Below, one piece after another: positions 29,088-44,000 of a DNA stretch of 64,000 nt. The notes beneath the pieces were generated by a model. It saw only the letters and a list, made by a program, of their open reading frames with translations. It did not search any database and was not told the DNA's origin. Location: positions 248,001 through 312,000 of the forward strand of contig CAWBLP010000010.1 of NCBI GenBank assembly GCA_963789495.1. Direction: 5' to 3'. Position numbers and translations under genes: made by a program. Source of the stretch: CAWBLP01 sp963789495 (GTDB taxonomy: Bacteria; Pseudomonadota; Alphaproteobacteria; Acetobacterales; Acetobacteraceae). Positions within the stretch are counted from its first letter, which is position 1. Each line of letters begins with the position of its first letter.

Positions 29088-32000
29088 GGCCGGATTATGG
29101 CACGTCCCGGGTCAGTTCTGCCAATGTTTCCCCTCGCCGGGCAGCGCTCGATTGGCAAGCCTCTGATTCGGCGCCAATCTCCCGTCTGATATTCGGAGAT
29201 CCCGCATGAGCCAGTCCCGCCCCGCCGGCCGACATTTCCTGCAAATTCCCGGCCCCACCAATGTGCCGGACCGTGTGCTGCGCGCGATCGACAACGCCAC
29301 GATCGACCATCGCGGCCCGGAGTTCGGCCGCATGGGGCATGAGGTCTTGACCAATCTCAAAGCGGTCTTCCAGACCAAGGCGCCGGTGATCATTTATCCG
29401 GCATCGGGCACCGGCGCATGGGAAGCGGCACTGACCAATACTCTGTCACCAGGCGATACGGTACTGATGTGCCGCACCGGCTGGTTCGCCACCTTGTGGA
29501 AGGAAATGGCGGAGCGGCTGCAGCTCAATCCCGTTTTCGTCGACACCGACTGGCGCCGCGGTGCGGACGTCGCCGCACTCGGCGCAGCCTTGGCCGACGA
29601 CAAGGCGCATCGCATCAAGGCGGTCTGCGTGGTGCACAACGAGACTTCGACGGGCTGCACCAGCCGCATCGATGAAGTGCGCGCCGCGATCGATGCCGCG
29701 CGGCATCCCGCGCTGCTGTTGGTGGACACGATCTCGTCACTCGCCTCGATCGACTACCGGCATGATGAATGGGGCGTCGATGTCACCGTGGCCGGCTCGC
29801 AAAAGGGCCTGATGCTGCCGCCCGGCCTGTCGTTCAACGCGGTCAGCGAGAAGGCGCTGAAGGCCGCGGAAACGGCGAAACTGCCGCGCAGCTATTGGGA
29901 TTGGCGGCCGATGCTGGAAGCGAACAAAACCGGCTATTTCCCCTACACGCCCGGCACCAATCTGCTGTTCGGACTGAACGAGGCGGTGAAAATGCTGCTG
30001 GACGAGGGCCTCCCCAATGTGTTCGCCCGTCATGACCGCCACGCCGAGGCAACGCGACGCGCGGTGCGGACCTGGGGGCTGGAGATCCAATGCGCCGAAC
30101 CCGCGCATTATTCATCCTCGCTGACCGCGGTGCGCCTGCCGGAAGGTCACAGCGCCGACGGGCTGCGTGCGACCATCCTCGAGAAGTACAACATGAGTTT
30201 GGGCAACGGCCTGGGAATTCTGAAGGACCAGGTGTTCCGCATCGGCCATCTCGGCGATTTCGGCGATCTGCAACTGATCGGCACACTGGGCGGCGTGGAG
30301 ATGGGGCTGCGCGTTGCCGGCGTCCCGCACAACCAAGGTGGCGTGCAGGCCGCGGTGAACTTTCTCTCCGGCAATGCGTGACCGGGGCGGACGGTCAGAC
30401 CCGGCCGATCAGCTTCGCCGCATTGTCGTGCAGCACGGCGCGGGAGGCGTCGTTGGCGTAGAACATGTGCCCGCCGGAATGCACATTGAACTGCATCCGG
30501 TCGGCGCCGGCGGGTCCGGAAATCTGGTCCAGCAGCAATTGCGTGGCGAAATACGGCGTGACCAGGTCGAACAATCCGTGTGCGACCAGGACTGAGAAAT
30601 TCGCATCCAGTGCCAGTGCGGTGCGCAGCTGATTGAGCGATTGCGGCGGACTGCCGACACCGTGTCCCCAGTTCCATTTGCGGCTGATCGCGGTGTCGCC
30701 GAGCTGATACGGTGTGTCGGGTCGCCAGTGCAGTCTGTCGTGATAGATCGACACCATGGCGGTGCTGACCGGTGCCTGCAGCCCTTCCAGGATGGGATCC
30801 GGCGGATTGCTCAAGGTGGCGAGCGGAAACGGATCGGCGGACGTGATGAGGGCATCGTAGTGGCTGCCAACGCGATGTTGTGCACCCTCCAACGCATGCA
30901 GGAACACGTTGGTGTCGAGCAGCCCGTGATAGCGGCGCACCAAGGCGGGATCGAGTCCGGTCAGTTCCGCCACACGCGTACTGCGCCGCTCGATGGCGGC
31001 GACATCCCGCTCACCCCGCGTCACATCGACCAGGTAATCCGTGGCCGCATAGTGTTCGGCATCGGCGAGTTGTTCGCGCGTCACCGGTCCTCGCAGCGCG
31101 CGCGCCGCGGCGACCATCGACGGCAGCCGCGTGACGTAGAAGAATGGGTCGAACGCGGAATCGTGTGATGGGATCTCCAACGCCGGCGACAGCAGCACCA
31201 GGCCGGCGACGCCGGTGCCCTGGTTGGAGGCCAGCTCACGTGCCAGCCTTGGCGCACGAAATCCGCCGTAGCTTTCCCCCAGAATGTATTTCGGCGACGT
31301 GCCGCGGTCGAACCGATCGAGCCAGCGGCGGATCACCTCGGCCAGATAGGCAATATCTCCCTCCACCGACCACAGATTGCGCCGTTGCTCGTCATTCGTT
31401 GTCAGGATCTGCGAATACCCGGTACCGGCCGGATCGATGAACACCAGATCGGTGAAGTCCAGCCAGGTTTCGGCATTGGCCACCGGTTCCGCGGGCGCAG
31501 ACGGCGACGTGGTCCTGTCACCCAGCGCGATGCGCCAGGGGCCGACCGCGCCGACATTCAGCCAGCCGGAGGCAAAGCCGGGCCCGCCGTTGAACACGAA
31601 CGTGACCGGGCGTTGCGCCGGCCCGGTGGTTTCAAGCTGAAACGCGATGAAGGCGATCTCCGCGACCGGCGCGGTCCTGTCCAGGGTCGGTTTGATGGAA
31701 CCGGCTCTCGCAGAGAAATGCAGCACGCGGCCGGGCAGATCGAGCGTGTGATGGGTCGTCGCCTCGGCCGGCAGCGGATGCGTTTCGCTGCCTGCGTCGT
31801 GGTTCCGGCCGGCGGGCGGCGTCGCTGGCGCGGCGGACCGCTGTGCCGACGCCGTGGCACCGGTGCCGAACCAGCTCACGCCCGCGAGCGCGAGTGCGCG
31901 GCGGCGGTTCAGGATAACACGGTCCATCTGCGCGACACCTCGTTGGCCAGTGGGTACGGCCGACCAGCATATCGCCGATGCGAGATGGCGTCGCATCAGG

Positions 32001-35000
32001 CCGGCGCGATGCACAGGGACTCCGAACCGTCACAGGCGCGGTCATTCAGTGGCTGGACCGGGCATCACACCGCCCGTAGCCTCTCCTCATCCATTCGATG
32101 GATCAGGAGAGGGAATCAACATGATCGAGGTCTGGACCTGGCCCACGCCGAACGGCCACAAGGTGCATATCGCACTGGAGGAGCTTGGCCTCCCTTATAC
32201 CGTGATCCCGATCAATATCGGCAAGGGCGATCAGTTCAAACCGGAGTTCCTGGCGATCACGCCGAACCATCGTATTCCAGCGATCGTCGATCCCGACGGG
32301 CCTGGTGGTAAGCCGATCACCTTGTTCGAGTCAGCCGCCATCATGATCTATCTGTCGGAAAAGACCGGTGGCAAGCTGATCCCGCAAAACCCGTTCGGCC
32401 GCTACAAGTGCCTGGAATGGATGATGTTCCAGATGGGCGGCATCGGACCGATGTTCGGCCAGTACAATCATTTTGCGAGTTACGCGGTGGAGAAGCTGCC
32501 GTACGCGATCGAGCGCTACACGAATGAAGTGCAGCGCCTGCACCGCGTGCTGGACAAGCGGCTGTCAGAAGTGACCTGGCTCGCCGGCGATGAATACAGC
32601 ATGGCGGATATCATCACCTTCCCGTGGATCCGCAATCCGGAGCGGCGCAACATCGATCTGGCGGCCTATCCGAATGTGCAGCGCTGGCACGACGCGATGG
32701 CGGCGCGGCCCGCCGTGCAGCGCGGGGTTGCGGTGCTGGCGGAAAAACAACGCCGCGGCTCGATCACCGATGCAGAGCGGGAAGTGATGTTCGGTCGGAC
32801 CCAGTTCACCGCCCGGTAATACCCCAGTTGTTGCGGCCCCGGCCGGCAGCCCTGGCAGGGATGACCGCGGAAGCCTGACGGGAAGCCGTTGGTGACCCTC
32901 CGGGTTGCTCAGGCTTTGCTGTCCGGGTTGAGCACCGGTGACATGCGGAACTCCGTGCCTTCGGCGGAAATCACGATGACATTGCCCAGCGGGGCTTCAC
33001 TTTTCACCACGGCGTCCAGGCCGTTACAGAAGTAACTGTTGCAGATATTCGAGCGCAGGCCGCGATCCAGCGTGCAGCCCTGAGCACCGTGAAAGATGCA
33101 GGACCCGGCATAGGCTGGGTCGGCAACCGACTGCGTGTACAGCCGCAGGATCGACCGCGCATCCAGTCCGGGCCGCGCCTGTCGCACCCGGGTGATGGAG
33201 GCTTCGTCCAGATAGGCATGCTCGCCGCCGTTCCGGCAGCACCATCCGCGGCACAGCGTGCAGGCGGTGCGGGCAATGCTGCCGCTGAAGCCGGAGGGCT
33301 CCGGCGCATCGACCGCAGCCGTCGGTTCGGCCGGTCTTGCCTCGCGCGCGCCGCGCATCACCTCCACCAGACGCTTGCGCAGCAGCCGCACCCGGTCCCG
33401 ACCGGCCGGCGCTACCGTCCCGGAATAGGCCGGCACCATCACGGCCTGCTGACCGCCATCCGCCGATGCGTCACCGGCCATCGCAACGGAAAAATATTGC
33501 ATCGGACCAGCGCCGATTTCGTTCCTGGACATGGTACCCTGGTTGCGTGCCGCAGGACCATGGCATCCTGCACCGTTCGGCTCAAGGATTGAAACGCGTG
33601 CCAATCCCGATCATCCTGGATTGCGACCCAGGCACCGACGATGCCTTCGCACTGCTGCTGGCATTTGCCTCGCCGGAGCTCGACGTGAGGGCGGTGACCG
33701 TTGCCGGCGGCAATGTCGGGCTGGACCGCACCCTGGCCAATGCGCTCGCGCTGACCCGCCTTGCCGGCGTCGCGGTGCCGGTCTTTGCCGGTGCGGATCG
33801 CCCGCTGCTGGGTGAACCTGTCAATGAAGTGCGGGTCCATGGCGCGGACGGGCTGGGTGGCGTCGCATTGCCACCGGGCGGAAACCCAACGCCGGGCGTG
33901 GCGGCAGACGCCATTCGCCGTCTCCTGCGGGAGAGCGACGAACCTGTGACCTTGGTCGGCATCGCCCCGGTCACCAACCTCGCGCTGGCGCTGATGACGG
34001 AACCGCAGTTGGCCGCGAACGTCGCGCGCATCGTGCTGATGAGCGGCGCCTGGGGCGAGGGCAATGCCAGCCCGGCCGCGGAGTTCAACGCGCTGCATGA
34101 CCCCGAGGCCCTGGCGGTGTTGCTCGCCTGCGGGCGGCCGGTGGTGTTTGCCACGCTGGAACTGACGGCCCAGGCGCTCGTCACCCCCGCCCGTCTCGCA
34201 TCCCTGCGCACAGCCGGGACCGGACGCTGCCTGCAGACGCTGTGCGCCATTCAGGACGCCGTGCCGCCCTCGCGGCGGTTCAACCGGGCGGGCGCGCCGC
34301 TGCACGATCCCTGCGCCATCGCCTGGCTGATCCGGCCCGACCTGTTTTCCACCCGCACCTGCGCCGTGCGGATGGATTTGGGGCCAGGGCCCAGCCGCGG
34401 CCGTACCGTGGCGGATCGCTGGAACCGCACCGGCGCGCCGGCCAACGCGATGCTGCTCGAGACAGTCGACCCGGCGGGTTTTTTCGCGCTGCTGGGGGAC
34501 CGCCTGGCACGCCTGCCGTGAGTGCTGCCGTCCGGCGAACCGTCGCCGCATGGGCGGACACGGCGGCCCCGGCGGGCGGTTGCTTGACACCGGCCTGCCG
34601 CGTCCCCTATCCACCGCCGCTCGATTTCCGCCAGAAAGCGTTTGTCTCATGCGAGTTCGCAACAGCCTCAGGTCCGCCAAGGTCCGCGACAAGAATTGCC
34701 GCGTGGTGCGTCGGCGCGGGCGCGTCTACGTGATCAACAAGAAGAATCCCAGGATGAAGGCCCGCCAGGGCTGATCCTGTGCCGATGCGGCCGTTCAACG
34801 GTCCGCGTACTTGCCGCACACCCTGGCTACCAACCGGTATGATCCGCGTTTGACAGGGGTGCGCCCCCTGCATATGGTCCGCGCGCTCTATTGCAGGTGC
34901 GAACAGGCTGGGCCCCAAAGCCCGGCCTGAGTGCGCAGGTGTTCCCTCCAAGCGGCACGGTTCTCCCATGAAAATTCTCGTCCCCGTCAAGCGGGTGGTT

Positions 35001-38000
35001 GACTACAACGTCAAGGTTCGTGTGAAGGCGGACGGGTCCGGCGTGGAAACCGCCGGCGTGAAGATGTCGATGAATCCGTTCGACGAAATCGCCGTCGAGG
35101 AGGCCATCCGCCTCAAGGAAAAGGGCGTCGCGACCGAGATCATCGCCGTCTCGCTGGGCGTCGCCCAGTGCCAGGAGACCATCCGCACCGCGCTCGCCAT
35201 GGGCGCCGATCGCGGCATCCTGGTGGAGACCGATGTCGAGCTGCAGCCGCTCGCCGTCGCCAAGCTGTTGAAGGCGATCGCGGGCAAGGAGCAGCCGACG
35301 CTGATCATCCTGGGCAAGCAGGCGATCGACGACGACATGAGCGCGACCGGCCAGATGCTGGCCGCCCTGCTCGACTGGCCGCAGGCGACCTTCGCCAGCA
35401 AGATCACCGTCGAGGGCGATGGCGTCACCGTCACCCGTGAGGTCGATGGCGGGCTGGAGACCGTGGCGCTCAACCTGCCGGCCATCGTCACCACCGATTT
35501 GCGGCTGAACGAGCCGCGCTATGCATCGCTGCCCAACATCATGAAGGCGCGCAAGAAGCCGATCGAGACCGTGAAGCCGGCGGACCTCGGTGTCGATCCG
35601 GCGCCGCGGCTGACCACGGTGAAGGTCAGCGAGCCGCCGAAGCGCAAGGCGGGGGTGAAGGTGGGCTCGGTGGCCGAGCTGGTGGCGAAATTGAAGACCG
35701 AAGCGAAGGTGATCTGACGATGACGGCACTGGTTCTGCTCGAGTTCGACGAGTCCGGGGTCAAGCAGCCGTCGCGCAGCGCGGTGGCCGCGGCCCAGAAG
35801 CTGGGTGACGTCCACGTGCTGGTTGCCGGCGTCAATCTGGCTGCGGCGGCTGCCGCCGCGGCGAAGCTGCCGGGCGTTGCCAAGGTGCTGACCGCCGATG
35901 CGCCGGCGCTCGACCATCTGCTGGCCGAACCCACCGCCGCGCTGCTGATCGCGCTGGCGCCGGACTATTCGCATCTGCTCGCCGCCACCACTGCCGTCGG
36001 CAAGAACGTGATGCCGCGCGTCGCCGCCGTGTTGGACGTGCAGCCGATCAGCGACATTGCCGAGGTGGTGGACGCGGACACTTTCGTCCGCCCGATCTAT
36101 GCCGGCAACGGCATGGCCACGGTGAAGTCGGCCGACGCCAAGAAGGTGATCACGGTACGTGCCGCGAGCTTCGACCCGATCGCGGCCGAGGGCGGCTCCG
36201 CGCCGATCGAGGCGGCGACGCTGCCGGAGATGCCGTCGGTGTCGCGCTTCGTCTCCGCCGAACTGTCCAAGAGCGAGCGGCCGGAGCTGACCGCGGCCCG
36301 GGTTGTGATCTCCGGCGGCCGCGGCATGCAGAACGGCGATAATTTCAAGCTTTTGGACCCGATTGCTGATAAACTCGGTGCCGCGGTCGGGGCGTCCCGT
36401 GCCGCGGTGGATGCCGGTTTCGTGCCCAACGACTACCAGGTGGGACAGACCGGAAAAATCGTCGCTCCGGACCTTTACGTCGCCGTCGGCATCTCGGGTG
36501 CGATCCAGCACCTCGCCGGCATGAAGGACAGCAAGGTCATCGTGGCGATCAACAAAGACGAGGAAGCGCCCATCTTCCAGGTTGCCGATTACGGCCTGGT
36601 GGCAGACCTGTTCACCGCGCTGCCGGAGCTGGCAGCCGAACTGGAGCGCTCCTGAATGAATGTCGACGTCAAGCCATCGCCTGCTTCCGGAACGCTGCTG
36701 GCTGAGCCGCCCGCGATCGCACGAGTGGGGGTGATCGGCGCCGGGCAGATGGGCAACGGCATCGCCCATGTCTGCGCGCTGGCCGGACTGCCGGTGATGC
36801 TGCTGGACGTGAAGCAGGATGCGCTTGACCGTGCCATGGCGACCATGGCGCGCAACATGGACCGCCAGGTAAATCGCACCATCATCTCGTCGGAAGACCG
36901 CGACGCCGCGCTGGACCGCGTTACCACCTCCACCGACTACGCGGCGTTCGATAACGCCGACCTGGTGATCGAGGCGGCGACCGAGAAAGAGGAGATCAAG
37001 CGCGGCATCTTCAAGCTGCTGACACCCCATTTGCAGCCGTCCTGCCTGATCGCGTCCAATACCTCGTCGATTTCGATCACCCGGCTGGGTGCGACCACCG
37101 ACCGGCCGGAAAAATTCGTCGGCATGCACTTCATGAATCCGGTGCCGGTGATGAAGCTGGTGGAGATCATCCGCGGCATCGCGACCGACGAACCGACCTT
37201 CCAGGCGGTGCAGGCGCTGGCGATGAAGCTGGGCAAGATCCCGGCGGTGGCCGAGGATTTTCCGGCGTTCATCGTCAATCGCATCCTGGTGCCGATGATC
37301 AACGAGGCGGTCTACGCGCTCTACGAAGGCGTCGGCTCCGTCGCCGGCATCGATACCTCCATGAAGCTCGGCGCGAATCATCCGATGGGGCCGCTGGAGC
37401 TGGCGGATTTCATCGGGCTGGATACCTGCCTGTCGATCATGCAGGTGCTGTATGAAGGCCTGGCCGATTCGAAGTACCGGCCCTGCCCGCTGCTGGTGAA
37501 GTATGTGGAAGCCGGCTGGCTGGGGCGGAAGACCAATCGCGGCTTCTACGACTACACGCAGAACCCGCCGCGCCCCACCCGGTAGAGCGAGTAACGGACG
37601 CCGGGACCACAGGGTTTCGGCATCGTGTTCGTCGCCTTGGCACGAGCGGAATCGCGATAGCGGGGCAAGCCGTCGCCGGCCCCGGGATGCAGGCGCAGGA
37701 ACTCAGGATCAGGGCGGGCCGGTGGAACACCCGGCCGCCGAACTGCGCGGCCTGGAGATCGACGGCGCCGCCAGCATGGACCGCTGCGCCGCGATCAGCT
37801 TGCGGATATGCGCGTTCTGCTCCTTGAACAGCAGCACCACCAGACAGCCGCCATATTGCAGGATGCTGTCGGACAGAAGCTCCTGCAGCGCACCGGGCAG
37901 GTCGCCGGGAAGAATGCCAAGGTCGCGGCAGATATCGACCAGGATGGCGCCGATCGGGCGGTAGCGCAGCTCTTCGGCGATCTCCTGCGCCGCGGGGAGC

Positions 38001-41000
38001 CGGTCCAACGGCAGATCCACGATACAGATGCGCCGGCCTGTGCGCTTGCGCTGCGGCTCGCCCTCACCCGGCTGGCGTGGCTGCGGGTCGCGCAGCGGAA
38101 CGGGGGCGACGTCGCGACCGGTCGCGGCGCGCCGGACCAGCCGGTCCTGCAGCCCGGCGGCGAGCATCAGGCCGCGCTGGATGCGTGTGAGCACCGCGGC
38201 GAGGTCCCGGGTGCGGTAGCGGAACACGAACCAGCTGCGGTCGGGACCGGGGGCATTCTGCTGCAGCGTTGCGGCGAGCTGTTGTCCGCGGCCGATGATC
38301 CAGCGCAGCAGGCAGAGCAGCCCGGCGATCCCGTCCGGCACTGGCGCATCACCGCTGGACCGATCCGGTGGGGGATCGGACGGGAAGGGCTGGTCGGCGA
38401 TGGCGGGTTGCGGGATAACGAACAGAACAAGAACATAAGCAGGGAAGAAAGTCAAGAAATCCTTGAAAACTAGGCACCTGTGCAGCCGAGCTGTCTTTGC
38501 GCGGGAACGAGGGAGGTTCGCAGGTTTGCCGTGGCTTCGCGGTCGGCAGCGCACTTGGGGCGGGCATTCCTGGGTCGTGAGGACCCGCTGCGGGAACCGG
38601 CCACTCCGTCGCATTTGCGCCTGTCTGCGCATTTTGCGTTTTCTGCGTCCCGGCTTGCTGCGAACGCCCGCCAGCCAAGCCGCGGCGCCAGAGTCATCAA
38701 CCTATGGGCGAGCCGTTTGTGTCTGAGAAGAACAGCGAAAGATGAAACGCAAATAACGCAAAGGCGCGCAAAAACCGCTGATGGCGCTGCGCTGCGTGCC
38801 GTGATGAACCATGCTCAGCACTGCGTCATAGCCGTCCCGCGAACTCCGCCGCGTCGTCCTCGGGTCGTGAGGACCCGCTGCGGGAACCGGCCACTCCGTC
38901 GCATTTGCGCCTGTCTGCGCATTTTGCGTCTTCTGCGTCCCGGCTTGCTGCGATCACCCGCCAGCCAAACCGCGGCGACAGGGTCATCAACCTATGGGCG
39001 AGCCGATTGTGTCTGAGAAGAACAGCGAAAGATGAAACGCAAATAACGCAAAGGCGCGCAAAAACCGCTGATGGCGCTGCGCTGCGTGCAGTGATGACGC
39101 ATGCTCAACACCGCGTCAAAGCCGTCCCGCGAACTCCGCCGCGTCATCCTCGGGTCGTAAGGACCCGCGGCGCCAATTGCCCACTCCATCGCATTTGCGC
39201 CTGTCTGCGCATTTTGCGGTTTCTGCGTCACCCGCTTGCTGCGAAATCGTCCCCCAGTCAAGCCGCGGCGCCGGAGTCAGCAACCTGTGGACAAGGCCTA
39301 TGAAGTCGCTCCCGACCACTTGATGTCCGCCGAGGCAACGCCCTTCCGCAGCCGTCGTTCCACCGGCACGTCCACGGCCGGCTGTGGCGCCGCTGATAGG
39401 CTGTACGGCGCGGGTTGGTCCGGCTACGTCACCTATGTCCAGAAGGCGCGAGCAGCAACTCGCCCGTCAATGGTCTACGATCGTAAGAAGAATGCGCTGG
39501 CGCATTGGTCCAATCTGCGCCGGTCACGAAACCAAGACGTTCTCAACTGATGCGGGAGACGGGTATGCTCAAGTGGGCGCTGATTTTCTTTGTTATCTCC
39601 ATTATTGCCGGCTTCTTTGGCTTTTCGGGAATCTCTTCGGCGACTGCCGGGATCGCCAAGATCCTGTTCTTCATCGCGCTCGTGATATTCGTGATTTTCC
39701 TGATCGTCGCGTTCACGGCCGGCAGCGTCATTCTGTAGCCACGGGGGCGAGACAAGCGGCGTGGTCTGCAACACCGCGCCGAGCCCTCGAGGGTTTGACA
39801 GGCCTGCGGTGATCGTCGCCGTTTGGTTATTGTTGTTGGTTATCCCGGTGGGCGGCGGCCTCGGCCCACCGGGTCAAGCCATGTCAGCCTGGTCCTCGGC
39901 TCCGGCCACCAGCGCCGTTGTCACCCAGCGCCGTTGTCACTTGGCTTGCGCATGGCGCAGCCGGTCATCCGAGGCTCGACCGTTACCTGCGTCTGCCCCC
40001 CGCCAGGCTCCACCCGCTGCATCTGGTCGCACCTGCGCGCCTCGCGCTGCTGCCATGGCGCGCTGATCCGGCGCTCCATCCATCAAGTCGCACCGGCCTG
40101 TCGCTCGTACTTCCCCTTGCCCTGGCCAGACCTGATAATTCCATCAGGCGCGAAACCAGCAGCACCCCCGACCGTCGCAGCGCCTCCAATCCATCCGCAT
40201 CGCTGATCGAGACTTTGCCGTCGTGCGCGCCCGTCGCACACACCGCCAGCCCTCGCCGCGGCCCCCGGATCGGCGCCCCGCCCTTTTTCAGCGACTCGCT
40301 TGCATTCCACGATCCGCGCGATCACACTCGCCGCAGGTAGCAACAACATGAAAGGAGGTGATCCAGTGTCTCATTGTTCCGTGGTGTCCCTTACCATGAC
40401 CTGGATCGCCGACGCTCAGGCGGCGGCGTAACACACTCCGGTCCGGCAACGGACGCTCACTGACAATGCGAAGGCCCCGGAGGCAGCTCCGGGGCCTTCG
40501 GCATTTCCGGGGCGTCGGTTCAACTCTTGAAAGCCCGAGACGGGGGCGGCAGCGATGCTGGCGCTCCAGGCCCAGGCCCCCATCCACCGGTCCTCGCCCA
40601 CAATTCAGACCGGCAGCTCGAACGCCGCCAGCTTCGCGCCGATGCGCGCCTTGAGCCGCGGCAGCACCGCCGCCCGCGGCACTTCCGGGCGCTGGTGGTA
40701 CCAGCCCATCTGCGCCAGGTCGCGGATCAGCAGGAACATCGGCAGCAGCACAAGCTCCTCGTCCGGCATCGCCCGCACCGATCGGTAGCCCGCGATGCAG
40801 GCATCCCGGAACACGGCGAAGTCGGCATGGTCCTGGTAAGCCACCAACGCCACCGCGAGGTCGTAGTGGTGCCAGCCAAACCCGCAATCGTCGAAGTCGA
40901 TCACCGCTGCCTGCGTGCCGTCGATCAGCACGTTGTGCGGATGCAGGTCGGCATGGATCAGGCTGAACGTGCGCGCCGGCTTGCCGTAGCGGGTCAACGC

Positions 41001-44000
41001 CGCGTGCAGCCGGTCCCGCAGATCCAGCAGCCGGTCGCGTTCGGCGGGGGAGAAGATGGGATGGTCCCAGAACGGTCCCCAGAACGGTTCAGCCCCCATC
41101 AGCCCAGCGGCATCGAGGAGATGCCGCTGGAACCCCGCGGGCGGTGTCCAGCCGGTGGCCTGGTCGTGCATCGCCGCCATGATGGCGCCCATCTGCGCGA
41201 AATGCCGGGCATTCGCCGCGGTGTCGGGTTCACGCGCCACCACATCGGCGAGCAGCTCGCCCTCCACCCAGCGCGCGAGGCCGGCCCAGCGCCGCTCCCC
41301 GGTGGCGGCGACCTCGACCTGGGCGAAGTCCTCGCCCGCCGGGGTCAGCAGCGGTTCGGGGACCGTGATGCCGGCCTGCACCAGGGCGCGGGTCCACAGA
41401 TGCTCCGATCGCAGCGCGGCAATGTCGTGGTACCAGGGCCGGTGCAGCCGCAGCACCAGCGACGCCCCGTCGCGTGCGGTCGCGCGATAGGTGACATTCT
41501 CGCTCAGATGCACGAAGCGCAGGGCGACGGGCTCGATGCCGAACCCCGCCAGCGCCTGCCGCGCGGCCGGTTCATAGAGCAGACCCGCCGCGGTGGTCAT
41601 GCCGCTAGGTCGGCGATCGTCTCGTCCCAGGCAGCCAGAAACGCGGCCGCGTCGTCGGGCGAGAACGGCAGCGGCGGGCGGATCTTCACCACATTGGCGA
41701 AGGCGCCGGCATTGCTGGTCAGGAAGCCCTTGTCCTTCAACCGGTTGATCACCCGCTTCGCCAGATCGGTGTCGGGCGCCTGGTCCGCCGGCCGCACCAT
41801 CTCGACGCCGATGAACAGGCCATGGCCGCGCACGTCGCCGATCGCGTCGCTGGCCGCCCTTGCGCTGGGTGAGCGCGGCCTTCAGCGCGGCGCCGACGGT
41901 GGCGACGTTGCCGCGCAGGTCGCGCTGCTCGATCTCGTCCAGCACCGCCATGCCGACCGCGGCCTGCAACGGGGAGGAGGCGAAGGTGTTGAAGTAGCGC
42001 GTCTTCGCCCGAAAGGTCTCGACCAGGGCGCGGCTCGCCGCGGTGGCGGCCAGCGGCAGGCCGTCGCCCATCGGCTTGCCGGTGACGACGATGTCGGGGG
42101 TGAAGCCGGTGACCTGGTAGCCCCACCAGTTTCCGGTGCGCGCGTAGCCGGCCTGCACCTCATCGGCGATCACCAGCCCGCCCGCCGCACGCACCATCGC
42201 CGCGGCGCGGGCCATGAACCCGGCGGGAATATCCGGCAGGCCCTCATTCGCCAGGATCGAGCAGACGATCATCGCCGCGACGCCATCCCCGGTGGCCTGC
42301 AGTTCGGCGATCGCCGCGGCGAGTTTCTCCAGATACGCCTCGCAGAGCTCCTGCTCGCTCCGGCCGGGGGCGAGCGGGCGGTATTTTTCGGGAAACGGGA
42401 AGGCGCGGACCGAGGGATTCGGCGACGGCTGCCGGCCAAGCCGGGTGAGCGCGCCGACCAGCTCGCTGTTGCCGTGATAGGTGGCGTCGGTGCAGATCAG
42501 CCCGCGCCGTCCGGTGGCGAAGCGCGCCATGCGCAACGCGACCTCGTTGGCCTCGGTGCCGGTGCAGCTCAGGATGACGCTTTCGATCTCCGGCCCATGC
42601 AGCGCGGCGAGCCGTTCACAGAACGCCACCACGGCTTCGTGCAGGTAGCGGCTGTGCACATTCAGCGTGGCCTGCTGGCGCGCCATCGCCTCCACCACGC
42701 GCGGGTTGGCGTGACCGACGCAGGGGACGTTGTTGTACATGTCGACGTAGCGGCGGCCATCGGCGTCGTACAGGTACACGCCCTCGCCGCGAACGATGTG
42801 CAGCGGCTGCTCGTAGAACAGCGGCGCGCCGGCACCGAGGGCGCGGTCGCGGCGGGCGAGCAGGTCGGTCGTGCTGGTCATGGGTCCTCCAGGAGACGGA
42901 GCGTGGATTGCGCGCGGCGGCATCCTACGATGCGGACCGATTGCCACGCCACGGCGTGTCGCGGGGACAAAATCAGGCATTGATCAAGCAGCGGCCGCGG
43001 CGAGACGCCCTGGGAATGGCGCCGCGGTCGGGCATCAGATCCTGGGCCGATCGCGGGTTTCGCCGATGCCGCCCGACCGCGCTTTCGTCTCGCGTCCTCC
43101 GCCGGCTATAAGCCCCGCTTGCGCTTCCTGGGGGAGAGACGATGCGGCATTTCTTCGGTCTGGCATTCTGCGCGGCACTGGCCACCGCTGCCCTGCCGGC
43201 GGCAGCCCAAACGCTGAAGGTGGGCGTCAGCGCACCGGTCACCAGCATCGATCCGCACTACCACAACCTGGCGCCGAACAACTCGCTGGCCTCGCAGATC
43301 TACGACACGCTGACCGAGATCGACACCCATGGCCGGCTGGAGCCGCGGCTCGCGCTGTCCTGGAAGCTGGTCGCGCCGGATACCTGGGAATTCAAGCTGC
43401 GCGACGCGAAGTTCCAGAACGGCACGCCGTTCACCGCGGACGACGTGGTGTTCACGCTGAACCGGGTGCCGAACGTGCCCAACAGCCCCAGCTCCTTCAC
43501 CACCTATGTGAAGCCGATCGCCAGCACCGAGGTGGTGGACCCGCATACCATCCGCATGCACACCAAGGACGTATTCCCGCTACTGCCGACCTACATGGCG
43601 CAGGTGTTCATGATCAGCCGCAAGGCCGCCGAAGGCGCCAGCACGGAAGACTTCAACAGCGGCAAGGCAGCGATCGGCACCGGCCCGTTCCGTTTCGTCT
43701 CGTTCCGGCCCGGCGATCGCGTCGAACTGGCGCGCAACGACACCTACTGGGGCAAGCCGCCATACTGGAAGTCGGTCGACTACCGCATGATCCCGAATGA
43801 CGGCTCGCGCAGCGCGGCGCTGCTGGCGGGCGATGTCGACTTCATCGACTTCGTGCCGACCTCCGACATGGCGCGGCTGGAGAAGGACCCGAAAGTCAAG
43901 CTGTGGCAGGCGCTGGGCCTGCGCATCATCTTCCTGGCGATGAACCAGTCGACCGACGGACCGATCCAAGGCGTCTCCGGCCCCAATGGCGAGAAGCTCG